Shown piece by piece: positions 1-12,251 of a DNA stretch of 64,000 nucleotides. The notes beneath the pieces were generated by a model. That model ran no database searches. It was given only the letters and a program-made list of their open reading frames with translations, and was not told where the DNA came from. The DNA is taken from positions 682,001 to 746,000 of the forward strand of contig JASBNA010000002.1 of the NCBI GenBank assembly GCA_038087015.1. The letters are read 5' to 3'. Numbering within the stretch: the stretch's first letter is position 1; each line of letters starts with the position of its first letter. A program made the position numbers and the translations under genes. This stretch comes from Cerrena zonata. Its lineage: Eukaryota; Basidiomycota; Agaricomycetes; Polyporales; Cerrenaceae.

Positions 1-10
1 CCATCCTTAG

Positions 11-3000
11 AAAGAGCTCTGGACTGAAGTGCGCGATTCAACTTCCGGTGGCGTGCCATACATACTTTCTAGTTTTGCACGCCTCCGTGTACCTGAGGAT
101 GGATCATCCGGCTGCTGGAAGAAGGAAGACTTCCTCCGGATGTTCTATTGGGATAAGAGATACAGCGTATTCTATGATCACCAGCGTACGCTCACCGATG
201 ACCTGGAATGGCCCGGTACATCAGATGTACATCCATTTTGGTGCACACTTGGTACGTTCTCTATGTCTCCTGGCATCCGATTATGCAACTGAGACGGAGT
301 TTAGTTGAGCACATTAATGCTGCCCGAGCAGTTCACAAGAAGCCGCCCTTGATGTTGTGTCTAACATCCCCTGTATTCAAGACTCACCCTCGTTTCTCCG
401 AGTTCTCCAATATGCTCCAAGAGGAGTATCAGCCATTTACAGTGGCTACCACTAGCAGTAAGTACAGTTTCTATTACTATATCTATGCATTCTAACATGG
501 CGAACATTAGGAGAGAAACGCCCCAGAACATCCACCGATACGGAATCCGAAGCAGGGCTGTCAGTCAGAGCCGAAAGAAAGGCTGGTTCATCCGGATCAG
601 CTGAAGCGAGTGTCCATGGACAGCGTTCCGAGGCCACGGTCACTTCCAAGCCCAAGTCAAAACGACTACGTCAGGAATTACAAGATCAGGATGTGGAGAT
701 GACGAATGAAACAACTCCTGCAATGCGGAAGGAAAGCGATAGGAAAGGGAAAGGTCGTGCGGTGGAACCAGTAGTTACGGAAGTGGTATCAGACATTCCG
801 GATGAACCAGAGGTTGAGGAAGATATCGATGGTGTGTTTCTCGTCAACGGAAACCTATCATAATATTGATAGTTTATAGATCTAGCTCATTTGAACCAAT
901 TTGTCAACCAGAATGTGATGTTCAAGGCTGCGCTTAGAGAGCAGCTCTCGGTAAGGCATTACTTCATCAAATAGTTTTCCGGTTACAAAGCTTGACTGAA
1001 ATCTATCTCTAGCCAATACCATGCGAGTCTTGCGCTCAATCCAAGCGTGACTGCTTTGTTGCCCTGGAACATTTCCATGGTTGTTGGAGATGCAAGATTA
1101 ACTCGAACGGCTGTTCTCTTGTTCCAAGAAAGAACCGAACCAAGGGAGGCGAACCAGCTAACATGAAGGGACCTGCAACCTGGCCATGGTTCATCACACT
1201 GGTGTACCATGTGTTGAACGTCCTCGCATTGGATTCTGATGTTGGCCCTCAGGATCTTCCACCGGATTATAGCGGTGTAAAATTCCCTTCTTTCCCACAA
1301 AGCAAGCTGAAGGGTGTTATGCTCCGTCTCAACTCGAAGGAAATAAGTGTTAAGGGTACGGAAAAGAAGAACCTCAAGGCGGACCACAACTACGCCCTTC
1401 CATTTCATCGGTATTCAGATATCGACATTAGGAGAGACAACGCGGATAAATGGCCTATCGTCCCAAGCGATGCTGAGGCTCGCTTCAACAGGATCATCAA
1501 GAGAGCCGCAAGTGGTCAATTGACACGGCCTTGGTCTAGTGAAGAGAGTCCGAAAGAGGATCTCACAGTACGGGGACGCTCGCGATCCAGAGCATCTAGC
1601 CAACCACCGCAACCCACATTACGACCACAAACACGAGCATCTTCTCGGCCACGGATAACCACAGATGCCACATTACAAGGTGGTGTTATCAACACATCCG
1701 AGCTACCCCCTCCAGCAAAGCCTCAACCGAGAGGACGAACTCCATCAAGAGCCCAATCGAAAGGACGAGCTCCTTCAAGAGCCCCATCGAAAGGACGAGC
1801 TCATTCAAGAGCCCCATCGAAAGGAGCCTCAAAGCCTCGTGCTTCTAGGGCAAAATCCATCAAGAAGCCAAGGGAAGAGGAAGATGAGGTGTCATTGGAC
1901 TCCAGTGCGCAGCTAAGGCGATCATACGTTGGAAAACGTCCGCCCCGTATGATGAAGCGTGTTCCGGACAGAACCGATGATGAAGAAGGTAAGTTATATA
2001 ATTTTTGGAGTCCAGTAACTCTCTCAATGCTCTAAAGTCACACTATCAGCATACGAGGCCCAATATGGAAGATCAAAGAAGCGTGTTCTGGTCCAACCAA
2101 CAACTGGTCAACCGGATCCTGAAGATCTGAAATATGACCCCGTTGTGGCCACCGGATCGTCTGCGCAAGGTCACAGGAAGACCTTCAAGTCTTCCGATTC
2201 ACAGGATCGTCCGGTCACAGTGGAGGACCTCTCTCAAGTGCTACTGGATGCGCAGCTTGAACAGGCGCAGGCACTTCTCGTACATGAACGAGATTTCATG
2301 AAGCAGGCTATTCTGGATGGGTGGAAGGAAGTAATGGACAACACGGTGGCCAGCTTGGCCGAATCTTTTGAGAAAGCAGTTGAAGGAAGAACCGATCCAG
2401 TAACGACGATTATCAGCGAAATGAAGAGAAACCAGGAGCAACTTGAGGGACGACTTGACCACAAGATAGGCCGCTCAATGGATGATATCAAGACACATCT
2501 TACCGGACAAATAGCTTCTCATCTGGAGGCATTTGAGGGTCGAGTCCTGGATGCTCTCGTAGAGCTGAGACGTGATGTTCAGGACATCAAAAACGAGAAG
2601 GCAGGAAAGGGCTCAGAGGAACAGGCGCATGGCCTCCCACCTTCCGGAGAAGACAGCAAACCTCAATCCAGGCCCATCGTCATGTATTCGAGTCCTAATA
2701 CGCAAAGCGGATCGTCATCAGGTACGCGATCAAGCTTAAATAGACAATAGAGATAAGGAAACTAATTATTGAACTCTAGATGCTCCGGATGACGATGATA
2801 ATCAGGAGACAGTGAAAGGCGAGATAGATCAGTCTGATGGAGCACAAGAACGAAGTTCAGAAGCAGGGAGTAATCATAGTGTAGTGGGGACAAACCGGAG
2901 CAAAGGCGAGGACCAGAGTAAGTTCTATGCACTTAGTTTCATAGATGGATACTAATAACAGTTTACACGGTAGCGGTCGATCCACTTCCTACTCAACCCT

Positions 3001-3464
3001 TAGTTGGCGACTGTGATGTCGAGATGGATGATCTCACAGAGAGCACACAAGCGATTGAGCAAGGGGCGGATACCTCCAGCATTGAGAACCAAGGCGAAAA
3101 TGACGAAACGGGTGCAACTCGGAACACTAGGCTTGAAAGCAGTAACGACGAGAAAAAGGATGGGGAGGATAGTGACTCCGAAACTGAAAGCGAGAAGGAT
3201 GCGAGTAAGGATGTGGATGAAGAGGATGTGAGCAAGGATCCGGATACGGAAATGGAAGCGGATGAGGAAGCGGATGCGGATGAGGATGCGGATGCGGATG
3301 ATAACGCGGATGCGGATGAAAATGCGGATGAGGATGAGGGTGAGGATGCAGATACGGATGCGGATGCGGATGCAGATGCGGATGTGGAGGAAAATGCGGA
3401 TGAAGATGCGGATGCGGATGCGGATGAGGATGAGGATGATGAAGCGTCCGGATCCGATGTCTAG
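11..3464 (+). CDS. Element-borne Zn2Cys6-like protein with acidic tail (5' partial)
   Basis: The start lies upstream of the window; the first visible exon follows an acceptor at 9-10. Eight exons join in one frame: 11-251, 305-457, 511-831, 880-950, 1013-1988, 2038-2721, 2780-2917 and 2962-3464, giving about 1,030 visible residues. At 1022-1114 there are six cysteines spaced C-X2-C-X6-C-X9-C-X2-C-X6-C, which fits the fungal Zn2Cys6 binuclear cluster; the linker between cysteines 2 and 3 (AQSKRD) is only mildly basic. Downstream come a basic Ser/Arg repeat (1731-1826), a probably helical segment (about 2200-2600) and a long Asp/Glu/Ala tail (3190-3440). The basic middle and acidic tail suggest a nuclear DNA- or chromatin-associated protein. 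I do not recognise the family. It runs towards the minus-strand gene at 3594, with 129 bp between their stops. Confidence 0.75.
1731..1826 (+). repeat. 30-bp coding tandem repeat, about 3 copies
   Basis: A 30-bp unit repeats about three times inside the gene at 11-3464 and encodes a ten-residue, Ser/Arg/Pro/Lys-rich unit (core SRAPSKGRA). The copies are nearly identical, so the expansion looks recent. Confidence 0.85.
3241..3440 (+). repeat. GCGGAT-type hexamer array encoding an Asp/Ala/Glu tail
   Basis: Imperfect head-to-tail gcggat and gaggat hexamers encode alternating Ala-Asp and Glu-Asp at the C-terminus of the gene at 11-3464. The antisense and shifted frames also stay open, which creates spurious Arg/Met and Ile/Arg ORFs. 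Confidence 0.9.
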
Positions 3465-3593
3465 GATGAGTAGTTCATTGATACTCTGTAATAGTAGGAT
3501 ATAGTCTGTAGAATACATTGCACTCTCTTGATATAGACCCTCAAAATGGCAAAGGAAAGAGTTTCAAAGGTACATGAATGTATTTAAGATGAG

Positions 3594-6500
3594 CTATTTT
3601 TTGCCAGCTTTCTTGACCGATTTCCTCCTTGTTGGTTGAGGGTGTCCATTATCCGATGTCTCACCTGCAGCTGGTACCCTTGAGCCATCGCGCTTCCAAG
3701 TCATTTTTTCCTTCGTTCGTAAGTTCCGTCCAGTGTCAGGAACACTTCCGGATGCAGGAGCAGCTCCGGATGCAGGAACACTTCCGGATGCAGGGACGCT
3801 TCCGGTTGCGGGGACGCTTCCGGTTGCGGGGACGCTTCCGGTTGCGGGGACGCTTCCGGTTGCGGGGACGCTTCCGGTTGCGGGGACGCTTCCGGATACG
3901 AGGGTACTTCCGGATGCAGGAGCAGATTCGGATGCAGGAATGCTTCCGGGTGCAGGAACGCTTCCGGATCCGGAGATACCACTGATGAAAGTGGTGGAAT
4001 CTATGAAAACAGTCGGTTATGCATCATGTGAGCAGATGAGGCATCTTACCGTTGTCTGCTAACTTCGATTGCTCGATAAGATTCTTTTTTCCGGCCACCA
4101 CTGTAATCTTCTTATTCTTCCTGGATGGCTGTCGGGGCTTTGGCACGGACTTGGTAGGAAGGGAAGTGGTATTCACGTTAGTGCCTGTGATTGCACTCGA
4201 TCCGGAGGTTGCCAATGGTACGGATGGTGCGACGAGGGCTTTGAATGAAGTGGGGATGGGGAGATTGGATACCGGATTGGCAGCGAGTGTTCCATTCCCC
4301 AAGAGGCCTTCAAATACCTGCTGAGTGGCGGTATTTTGATCCGGTGACCTTCTGGTTGATCCGGACGCTTGCTGCTGGGTAGAATCGTTGAAATATAAGA
4401 GAGGATCCATGCCGGCAAGGAATTCGGCTTGAGTAATTTTGCATATCGCCTTCCAGGTTAGATTGCAGATTCTGCAGATACGAGCCTCAGTATCCATGTT
4501 AAAAGATGTATCAGCGAGATGCCGGGGCAGATGCGCTGGCCAGGGATCTTCGGTATCGGCTTGGGCAAATTGACAGATACGAATATCACGCATGAGCTGT
4601 CCGGAGATTAGAAGGAACTCTTCCAATGCACCCGGTACTCCCCACATGCTTTCATACGTCTCGTTCCACATCCCGATTAGGCCTGACACCATTACCTTTC
4701 CGGCGTCTGCACAATGCACAGTTTCCGGAAGGTACGTGGATGGATTATCCCATCCGATGTCCCCACAGATGGGAGCCGCGCGAGGGATTCGCTGGCCATT
4801 CAGGTCTGAACCTGTCTATAAATGGAGTCGAAGTCAGTCAAATCAGGTCCCTTCCTTGAATTGCCGTGACCTACTTGAGATGTGTCCAACCAAGTTACCA
4901 TCTGGAGATAATAGACATCGTCACACAAGCCGCGCAGATACGCCACTCTATCTGCCCAATTATCACCTGCGGACTGGGGGGAGCCACCTATAACTGCGCC
5001 CTTTCCCTTACCCCCTACTTCCGCTGTATTAGTAGGGCCATTAACACTATCCGCGGCTAATTCCGGAACCGCACTAGCATCCGGATCATCGAGTTCACCA
5101 ACCACTTCCGCCTCAGACTCTCCGGACAGTCGAGGCTTCTTCTTCTTCTGACCTGTAGGCCTCTTGCGTTGACGTTTCACTCCAGAAGTATCCTTCTCAC
5201 CGACTGGTGTCCAGTTACCCTTGGCAGACTTATAAACCTTCCATGTGAAAACGTCCTCGTTCTCTTCCAGCTCATTCCTAGCCTTCATGTCCTGTCGCTC
5301 GACGATTAGATTAGCCCACTCAATCACGATCTCCGCAGGCATTGTAAACACCCGCTCAAGTGAGTAGTTCTCCAAATCAAGCTCAGCAGGAACTGAAGAG
5401 GCGGATGGAAAGTACTTCCTGTCGATATACTTCCACCACGGACCTGTCATTGCTGTCCATGGAGGTCCTATGTCCTTCTTCGTACTACCCATACCCTTAT
5501 CTGTAAGGAAACATCCATTGGAAGTGAGTTTGTGACCAACCTTACATACGGAATAACGTACTGTAATACCATCTCACATACAGAGCAAGGGCCTTTCGAA
5601 GAGTCTCTAGCTGTCTCTCATACGGTCCTCTTGGCAAGACTGGAGTCCCGTCTGGATGGTAACTGAGAGCAAGCGAATCGTCATCCGTCTCTTTCGGATC
5701 GTCCGCAGTGACACCCAACTGGCGATTGATTTCCTTCACGTAGTCGGTGGGTGTCCAGTCGTATGATTCCTTGTCGGATAACGTCTTTACGAACTTGGAG
5801 GTTCCCTTGGACTCCATTCTGTATAAAACATGCGTACATCAATTAGATTGTATGCTTATCGGCAGAATACTGGCTTACATTGCAGACATAGTCCCCTTAG
5901 TCCCAGGTCTAACCGTCACCGCAATGATGGAAACGTCGAACACATTTGCAAAATGGTTCAACACTTTCTGGAACTCTTCCTCGAAGTGTTTATCGCCGTA
6001 TCTGTGTGTAATAACAACTAATGGTAACCCAGTTCTCGCTTATCCGTAACAAAAGCAACGTACAATGCCTTCATATCCTTTGCAGCCTTTCCATTGTTAA
6101 ACTCATGCGCTTTGAGTTCGTAGGCGGTGACTTGTGTAGGATCCAACCCTGACCAAAGAGCGTCCCTAGCTGCCATGACCTCCTTCAACCAATATTTATG
6201 CTTATTGGGGTTTGGGCAATTAAATTTGGTCAGGACAATAGGCTTGATCTTCGACTCCCACTGCTCAGTGTGAAAGAATTGGATCCCGGTCAACTCGAAA
6301 GGCTTGACAACCCTCGACTTCTTCACCTGGGTTGACTTGATAGTGAGCCATTGACGGACACTCTAAATAATATCCAGTTAGAACATGGTACTGTTATTCA
6401 TATATTGTCAAGCAGACTTACTGTAGCGACTGACTCTTTCTTAGCAGCATCCTCAATCTCTGCTTCATTACAAATGATAGCCGTCACTTCCGCTATCGTT

Positions 6501-6616
6501 TGATCACATCCGTCCGTATCGTCATCCTTGAAGCAGGCCGTGTATTCCGATAAAGCACTTTCCAGATGAACGCACTGCGCTGGGCTGAAGTTGTATGTTT
6601 TCTCCTGGTGAACCAT
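3594..6616 (-). CDS. Element-borne unknown protein with Gly-Ser-Val-Pro-Ala-Thr repeat tail
   Basis: Minus-strand gene, ATG at 6616, stop at 3594-3596. Exons that chain cleanly are 6616-6422, 6362 to about 6020, then through 5818-5562, 5500-4875, 4815-4050 and 4000-3594. One junction near 6020-6050 does not close: the frame shifts just after DKR, and only an implausibly short intron (about 29 nt, donor GTACGT) or an indel would repair it. The product would be roughly 900 residues. The N-terminal half has an alpha/beta look, a Lys-rich patch follows (near 5130-5170), and the C-terminus has repeats with a basic last 20 residues. I do not recognise the family. It diverges from the TET/JBP gene across a 305-bp shared promoter region, which supports it being part of the element. 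The unresolved junction could mean the copy is damaged. Confidence 0.7.
3741..3966 (-). repeat. 18-bp coding minisatellite containing TCCGG
   Basis: About a dozen 18-bp units based on cttccggttgcgggg or cttccggatgcagg sit in the last exon of the minus-strand gene at 3594-6616. They encode the six-residue repeat GSVPAT/GSVPAS. Central units are identical and edge units diverge, as in a growing array. Each unit carries TCCGG, and several carry the full TCCGGA palindrome. Confidence 0.9.
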
Positions 6617-6921
6617 GGTGATGAATGTCGTAGTTCAGGTTCAACTTGCTAACGTCCTGTATCCCATCATGCAATTATCTGTGGTATTCCATTCTACCAA
6701 ACGTTGCCACTTGAAAGGCCATGTGGTTGTGGATCTCGGTTATCTCCAGAAAGTCAATCTGAGAGGGCGGCTTCTAGATCTAGACTGATTGGAAGCATCA
6801 TCCGGAACGATACAAACAAGACACAATAAAGGAAGTACATATAGGACGGTAAGTATGTCCATCTTCAAAATCCCTCTGACGTCACTTCTTGACTATCCGG
6901 CGATAGAACTTCCATCAGAAA
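6617..6921. other. Shared divergent promoter region, unknown gene / TET-JBP
   Basis: 305 bp between two start codons pointing away from each other. It holds one TCCGGA site (6801-6806) in non-coding DNA. I see no clear TATA box. Confidence 0.6.
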
Positions 6922-8208
6922 ATGAATGCCGATGACTTTTCATCCCACGTTGCATGTTTCATGCAAGATCTGTTTAAGTACCAACTCGCCGTAGCCACAT
7001 TACACCCAATGCCTCCTAGTGATCCCGATCCACCGATCGGATGTGATCCGGAATTAATCGTATTCTGCAGGAATGCGATAAGAATTCTTATCATAGCATT
7101 CACGAACATCAGTACGTATGTCATTACAAGGAATAACTTGCAATAGTTCACAAGGTGAACTCAGCGTATATAAGCTGGGATTTTGCTTCGTACGTTGAGG
7201 ACTGTAAGGCCAGTGCTCTTGGCCATGGAGACAGGAAAGAAAAGGAGGAGGAGCTCCTGCAACGGTGGCCACCTGAATATCCTGTGACTGTTCATGTTGA
7301 CAACCCCCGGGTATTTGCTGATCCATCCGGACGACTCATTGCTTGGGTTCTTCCAGAAATTGTACCGCCCACATATCAGGTATGTACTATTGCCAGCTGA
7401 CGATTGAACCAATAGTTTGACTTGTACGCAGGATCAACTTCACAGGGGAACCAAGCTCCTTGAACCTTTTCTTGTCCAGAAGCTTGGCGAAGCTCAATTC
7501 AGTGGGTCATGGCGTTCCAACCTGGAGTATTTCTCAGATGATAATTCGTTTATCCGGAGCGGATTCGTCAATTTCTCTCCCGCATGGTACATGGCGGGTC
7601 ACAATGTAATTGTGTCGCTCTAGTTTCAGAAATATGTGGCGTTGATTGATGAATGTTAGGACCCGCTCTGCACTACACCAATTTTAGAGTCCCCTGATGG
7701 CATGGAATTTCTTGCTACCACCAAAGAGGTGTTCGCTCTTATAACAGGCATTCTTGCTGTTGTTCATCCTAAACAATATGCAATGGCGAAAGAGATGAAA
7801 AGGGCAATGATTGAATCTGGTCAATGCGAAGAAGCGCTATGCAGATGGCCAACTGTCTTTACCGCGATATCGATCATTTCCAATAGAGAAAGCCCTCTCC
7901 ATAGGGACCTCCACGAGGCGTGGGAATGGTTCGACTTCCTTCTGTCTATCGGACCATATGAACAAGCACCTCTCTACTTACCAAACTTAGGCATCAGGGT
8001 AAACAATCATCCAGGAACAATTTGTGCATTCGGGGGACGGGCTCTATGGCACGGAGTACGGAAGGTATCGCCTCGCATCACATTTGCATTATATATGCGG
8101 AAACTGGTTCAAGAGGGGCTAGAGATAGAACCGGCAGGATGGATCACCCAGCTGGAGTATGAGATGTACATCGGGGTGAATCGACAACACCTGCGGAGAC
8201 GTGAATAG
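6922..8208 (+). CDS. TET/JBP-type 2-oxoglutarate/Fe(II) DNA dioxygenase
   Basis: Predicted 381-residue enzyme of the TET/JBP superfamily, which oxidises 5-methylpyrimidines in DNA using Fe(II), O2 and 2-oxoglutarate. Four exons close in frame: 6922-7111, 7147-7379, 7432-7605 and 7660-8208. The catalytic core is complete: the metal-binding H-x-D is His280/Asp282 (motif LHRDLHE), the distal metal His is His330 (WHGV) and the 2-oxoglutarate-binding Arg is Arg338 (SPRITFALYM). The stretch before HRD (VFTAISII) and the EWFDFLLSIG block after it match fungal members. All key residues are present, so the copy looks intact. It lies 89 bp upstream of the KDZ transposase on the same strand, the known fungal arrangement. 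Which modified base it prefers cannot be read from sequence. Confidence 0.93.
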
Positions 8209-8297
8209 CCAGACCCTTTTGTACTGGAAAGAAACCTCCTTTTTGTAGAATTACCGATCGTCATAGGCAGCCTCTCTACTGTTCCTCTATTGTAAAC

Positions 8298-11200
8298 ATG
8301 GTTCGCTCTCGACGTACGCAAGAAAGATACGCAGCCGATATTCTCAACACTGTTTACTTGGAATCATCTTTACGGCCTTCTCATAAACGTAAACGTAAAC
8401 TTCAGAAGATTCCACTTGGGACGGGTCGACATGAGCGATCCCACCATACTTCTCAGCCACATAACGTTCCAGATGTGTTCCCTGATCAGAACATGTACAA
8501 TGGTACCCCTGAACCAGCTTATCATGACCTTGGTCGACTGCCAGTCAGAAAGAATGTAAGACATGCAATAACAGTCCATTGAAGACGTATTATTCACTGG
8601 AGACGTAGAATCAAAATGACCTGATGCGAGAGTTCCTAGAGAATCGTGACAGGATACTTACGATTATTGCTGAACGTGATGCACCACCGACAGACAAGAC
8701 TTGTGGAAGTTGCCGTTCTGTGACTCCGTCTAACGCAATGCAATGGAGATGTCACTCCTGCTTTGGAGAGCCAGTGTTTTGTAGTCAATGTATCCGTCGC
8801 TCTCACCAAAACCTTCCGTTCCACTCTGTGTCGAGGTGGGATGGAAAAGCGTTTCATAGATCATCGCTATCGAAAGTGGGAGTTACATTGAATCTAGGGC
8901 ATTGCGGTCAGCTTTGTCCCGCATATGTATACTCAAATATGTCATATGGACATACGCCTCAAGATCCTCTAGACAGTGGTCACCGACCTATTCCACCAGC
9001 GGATGCTATGGATATTGATCGAATCTCCAGTCAGAGTCCGCTACCTCTCGAAGCTATAAACCCAGAAGTTACCGGACAGGCTTCTCGTTCACCTTCAGAA
9101 CCGCCCCTTCAGCATAGTACCGACTCTACATCCAACTCTCGTCCAATTCGACACTCAATTGATCCACTTCTTGACATTGATAGCGATGATGAAGATGACT
9201 GGAGAGATCCTGCAACTGGTGGTATCCCTCTTCGAAACAAGAAACCAGACCGCGGTTACGATGAACATGGCTGTCCTATGATCACTGCCGTTCATGCCTC
9301 CGGAGTTCATGAGCTTCGCATCCGACCTTGCCGCTGTGATTCTGGAAGGGATATCCCAGTGTTTGAGCAGATGGTGTATATGGGGCTTTATCCCGCTTCA
9401 AGCAAGAAGACACGGACGATCTTCACCTTTGAGGCTCTTGATGACTATGACCTTGAAAATCTGGAAACTAAGGCTTCTGCAGCTAGACATTATCAGAAGC
9501 TGACACGACTCACATCAAATGCCTTCCCAACGATGGTTCCCAATCGCTACCGTGAGCTTATGATGATCTCAAGACAATGGAGAAACCTGAAGTCAAGACA
9601 AAGAGCCGGATATGCTTATCGTCGAGCGGATGCAATTCCTGCGGGCGGATTGGCTCTCTTTTGTCCGACATGTCCCCAGCCAGGTGTAAATCTTCCGGAA
9701 GATTGGATAGACGATCCTGATAGGTAAATATACTCTTGTCGTCCATCTAAACCATATCATTTACTTATGCTCATTAGGACAAAATATATGCGGACATTAT
9801 TAGCGGATGGGAACTTCAAGCAGGATCACTTAGCAATGAAGTATGACTCGGACGACGTTGCTTTGAGTGATGGCCATGGGTATATGGTTACCCGAGCTCC
9901 ATTTGAGGCCTACCTTAATGCAACATCCGATCCGGTTACGATGGTGAGTGAGATATAACGGATGTACTGATCACTGAGCTGACCATGTCCATGATCATAG
10001 GAGCCATCCTGTCATGAACATCGGGCTGTAACACAGCAAAATAAATCACACGCTCACCTGGATGTCACTGGAATAGGAGCAATTGCTTGCGGACGTCACG
10101 GATGCTTCTACCCTCATTCAGTAGTCAACTTTCGTAAAGGGGAAGGGTACGTCTTATATTATTACTAATCCGACGTCTCTGATTATATTCAAGGCAACGT
10201 TATATGGATTATGCATTCATACAAGCAATATTGTATGTCCGGGACCTTCTTGTGGTTCTCCTGCTCTATGACATCATGTGTCAGTTCTGGGTCAATTTCC
10301 GGAGACGACTTTCTGCAATGCCATCTGAGCTAAAGCTTCCGGATGGTGTGGAGTTCAAGCGTGGGATCGGATTGTTCCATGTCCATGGCCATGTGAAGGA
10401 ATGCTTTGCTCGATATGCTCCAACATTCATCAAGGGAGCAGGAATGCTGGACGGAGAAATCATTGAGACACTATGGAGTTTGCTCAACTATACTGCGTCA
10501 AGTGCAAGAGCAATGTCGTGGTTCCATCGTCAAGAGTATATAGATGCACATATGTGCGATTCTAATTGGAAGAAACTCATAGGAATGGGTAAGAATCCTT
10601 CACGTTTCATCACACTTCTTCAAACGTGCTTATCTATATCCTATTTGAGTTGCGGCAATATTCCGGAAATGGAAGAATGCTGTTGATCAAGCGGCGGAAT
10701 CTGAGGAGGACTTCCAGTCACTTTGTACGTCCGTTGGGGAGGAGAAGTCGAAGAAGTGGTCTATTGAGGAAGCGGAAGCACAGGCTAGACGGGACGGAGA
10801 TCCCACAGCTATGGACATTTTTGATATAAAGGAGGAGGAAGGTTAGTATCTCTCGATTGTCATCCGTCCTGTATATAGCTAACCCATCCAAACAGCACCC
10901 GGGAAGACCGTTATGGCAAATATTTGGATCTACAGAGAGTTGGAGCCAAATACTACCGCAGAAAAAGGATCTACTTCGTGGATTACTACAGGCCTTCGTA
11001 TTGCAGAGCAGCAGTAAGTCATTTGATGTGGTAACCTCGGATAAAACTAATGGCTCGCAGAATCGAACTTCGGAAAGAAGTCCGAAAAGCAGGCAGATTT
11101 CCAGGTCCGGATGTAACAAAAAGCTTGCTAGAGAAGCGGCAGCGTCTTCAACAGCAAATTGACCAATTTAAAGCACAATCCAACCATTTTGTCTCGCTCA

Positions 11201-12103
11201 CTAACGAGCCTGATCCGGATCCATCTACATCACCGGATGATTGGGAGGACGAACTTCCGGATGGTTCAGCGGATGCGGATGTGGCACAGGACTCTGATGA
11301 AGTTATAACTGACATCTCGGATGGTCGACAAGCGGAACGTCTTGCTATTCCTCTCCCATCCTCATTTGGTAAAGTTGCCTGCCAGACCAGATTACAGAAC
11401 CTTGCAGCAATTGAGCTTGACTTACGGATTGGTCAAGCAAATGATGCGTTACGCTTTCTCAGGATCGCTATTGGACAAAAGTCTTTCAATTTCCGCAACA
11501 AGTTCCACAACGGAAGTGCAAACTCTGGATACAAGAACCGACTTAGAAGCTACGCGGAGAACCAGACCCTCCAAATGACGGTAGACCAAGCAGCCCAGGT
11601 CTATAAATCTTCACGAAACGCTATGGAAATTCTCGGAGCTTCCAAGGAGACCTTATCGAAATTCAAGATATTGACCAAAGCTCACTTATCCGCAAGCACA
11701 GCAGTTGTGGATCCTAATGCTCGTGGGGAGCGAAATAATGGTCTGTCCTGGATATGGCATACGCAACACGATCCTGCACAGGATCCAGCCTGGTTGGATG
11801 AATGTAAGTTCCGCCACCATCAGTGTAGCGACAGTTTCGACTTACTATTGCATAGTGTACCGTGTAAACTGGCTCAGGGCCAAGTCCAGACGGGATCGCT
11901 GGGCTGAGGAGCTCGCACTCACACAAGCTGAGATGGAGTGGACGAGATTGTTCCATCATCACAGGAAGAATTTATGGCTGGGCCGAGCCAACGAAGCTAT
12001 GGCTGATAACCCGAAGCTTCAATATTACGCACAGAAGCAAGCAAAGACATGGGACTTACTGGCAAGTCAAGTCGACAATGCTCTGTCCTGCATGCGAGAA
12101 TAA
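8298..12103 (+). CDS. KDZ-family transposase with CxC2-like cysteine cluster
   Basis: Nine exons close in one frame: 8298-8555, 8609-9723, 9778-9943, 10001-10146, 10194-10588, 10650-10841, 10896-11013, 11061-11803 and 11856-12103, giving 1,126 residues. The N-terminus is basic (RKRK near residue 31). A cysteine cluster follows (C118-x2-C121, C134-x2-C137, C144-x2-C147), like the CxC2 domains fused to KDZ transposases. The RNase-H-fold core shows LDVTGIG (Asp534), CGRHGC, YDIMCQFW (Asp588), GLFHVHGHVKECF and DGEIIETLW (Glu653 region), candidate DDE residues. The C-terminal third is helical and charged. KDZ transposases are DDE enzymes that move large eukaryotic DNA transposons. No stop or frameshift interrupts the chain, so the gene may be functional. 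Confidence 0.93.
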
Positions 12104-12251
12104 GGCAGTCCTTCTATATATGGAATGTTTGCTGATGTGTAAGGTTATGTACGTGTATTTGTATATACATGTGTAGGAAAGCGTGGTCGTTTGATCTGAT
12201 AAGAATGATAGTCGCTTCACCTTTAACTTCAAGCAGCGCATACATTCAATA

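Noticed and set aside
3262..3504. Arg/Met-rich plus-strand frame and Ile/Arg-rich minus-strand frame over the hexamer array
   Set aside because: These are shifted and antisense readings of the Ala-Asp/Glu-Asp coding repeat, which itself joins in frame to seven upstream exons.
8298..9723. Reading the cysteine-rich N-terminus of the transposase as a separate B-box or zinc-finger gene
   Set aside because: The exon continues in frame into the KDZ core through clean introns, and this fusion is known for KDZ transposases.
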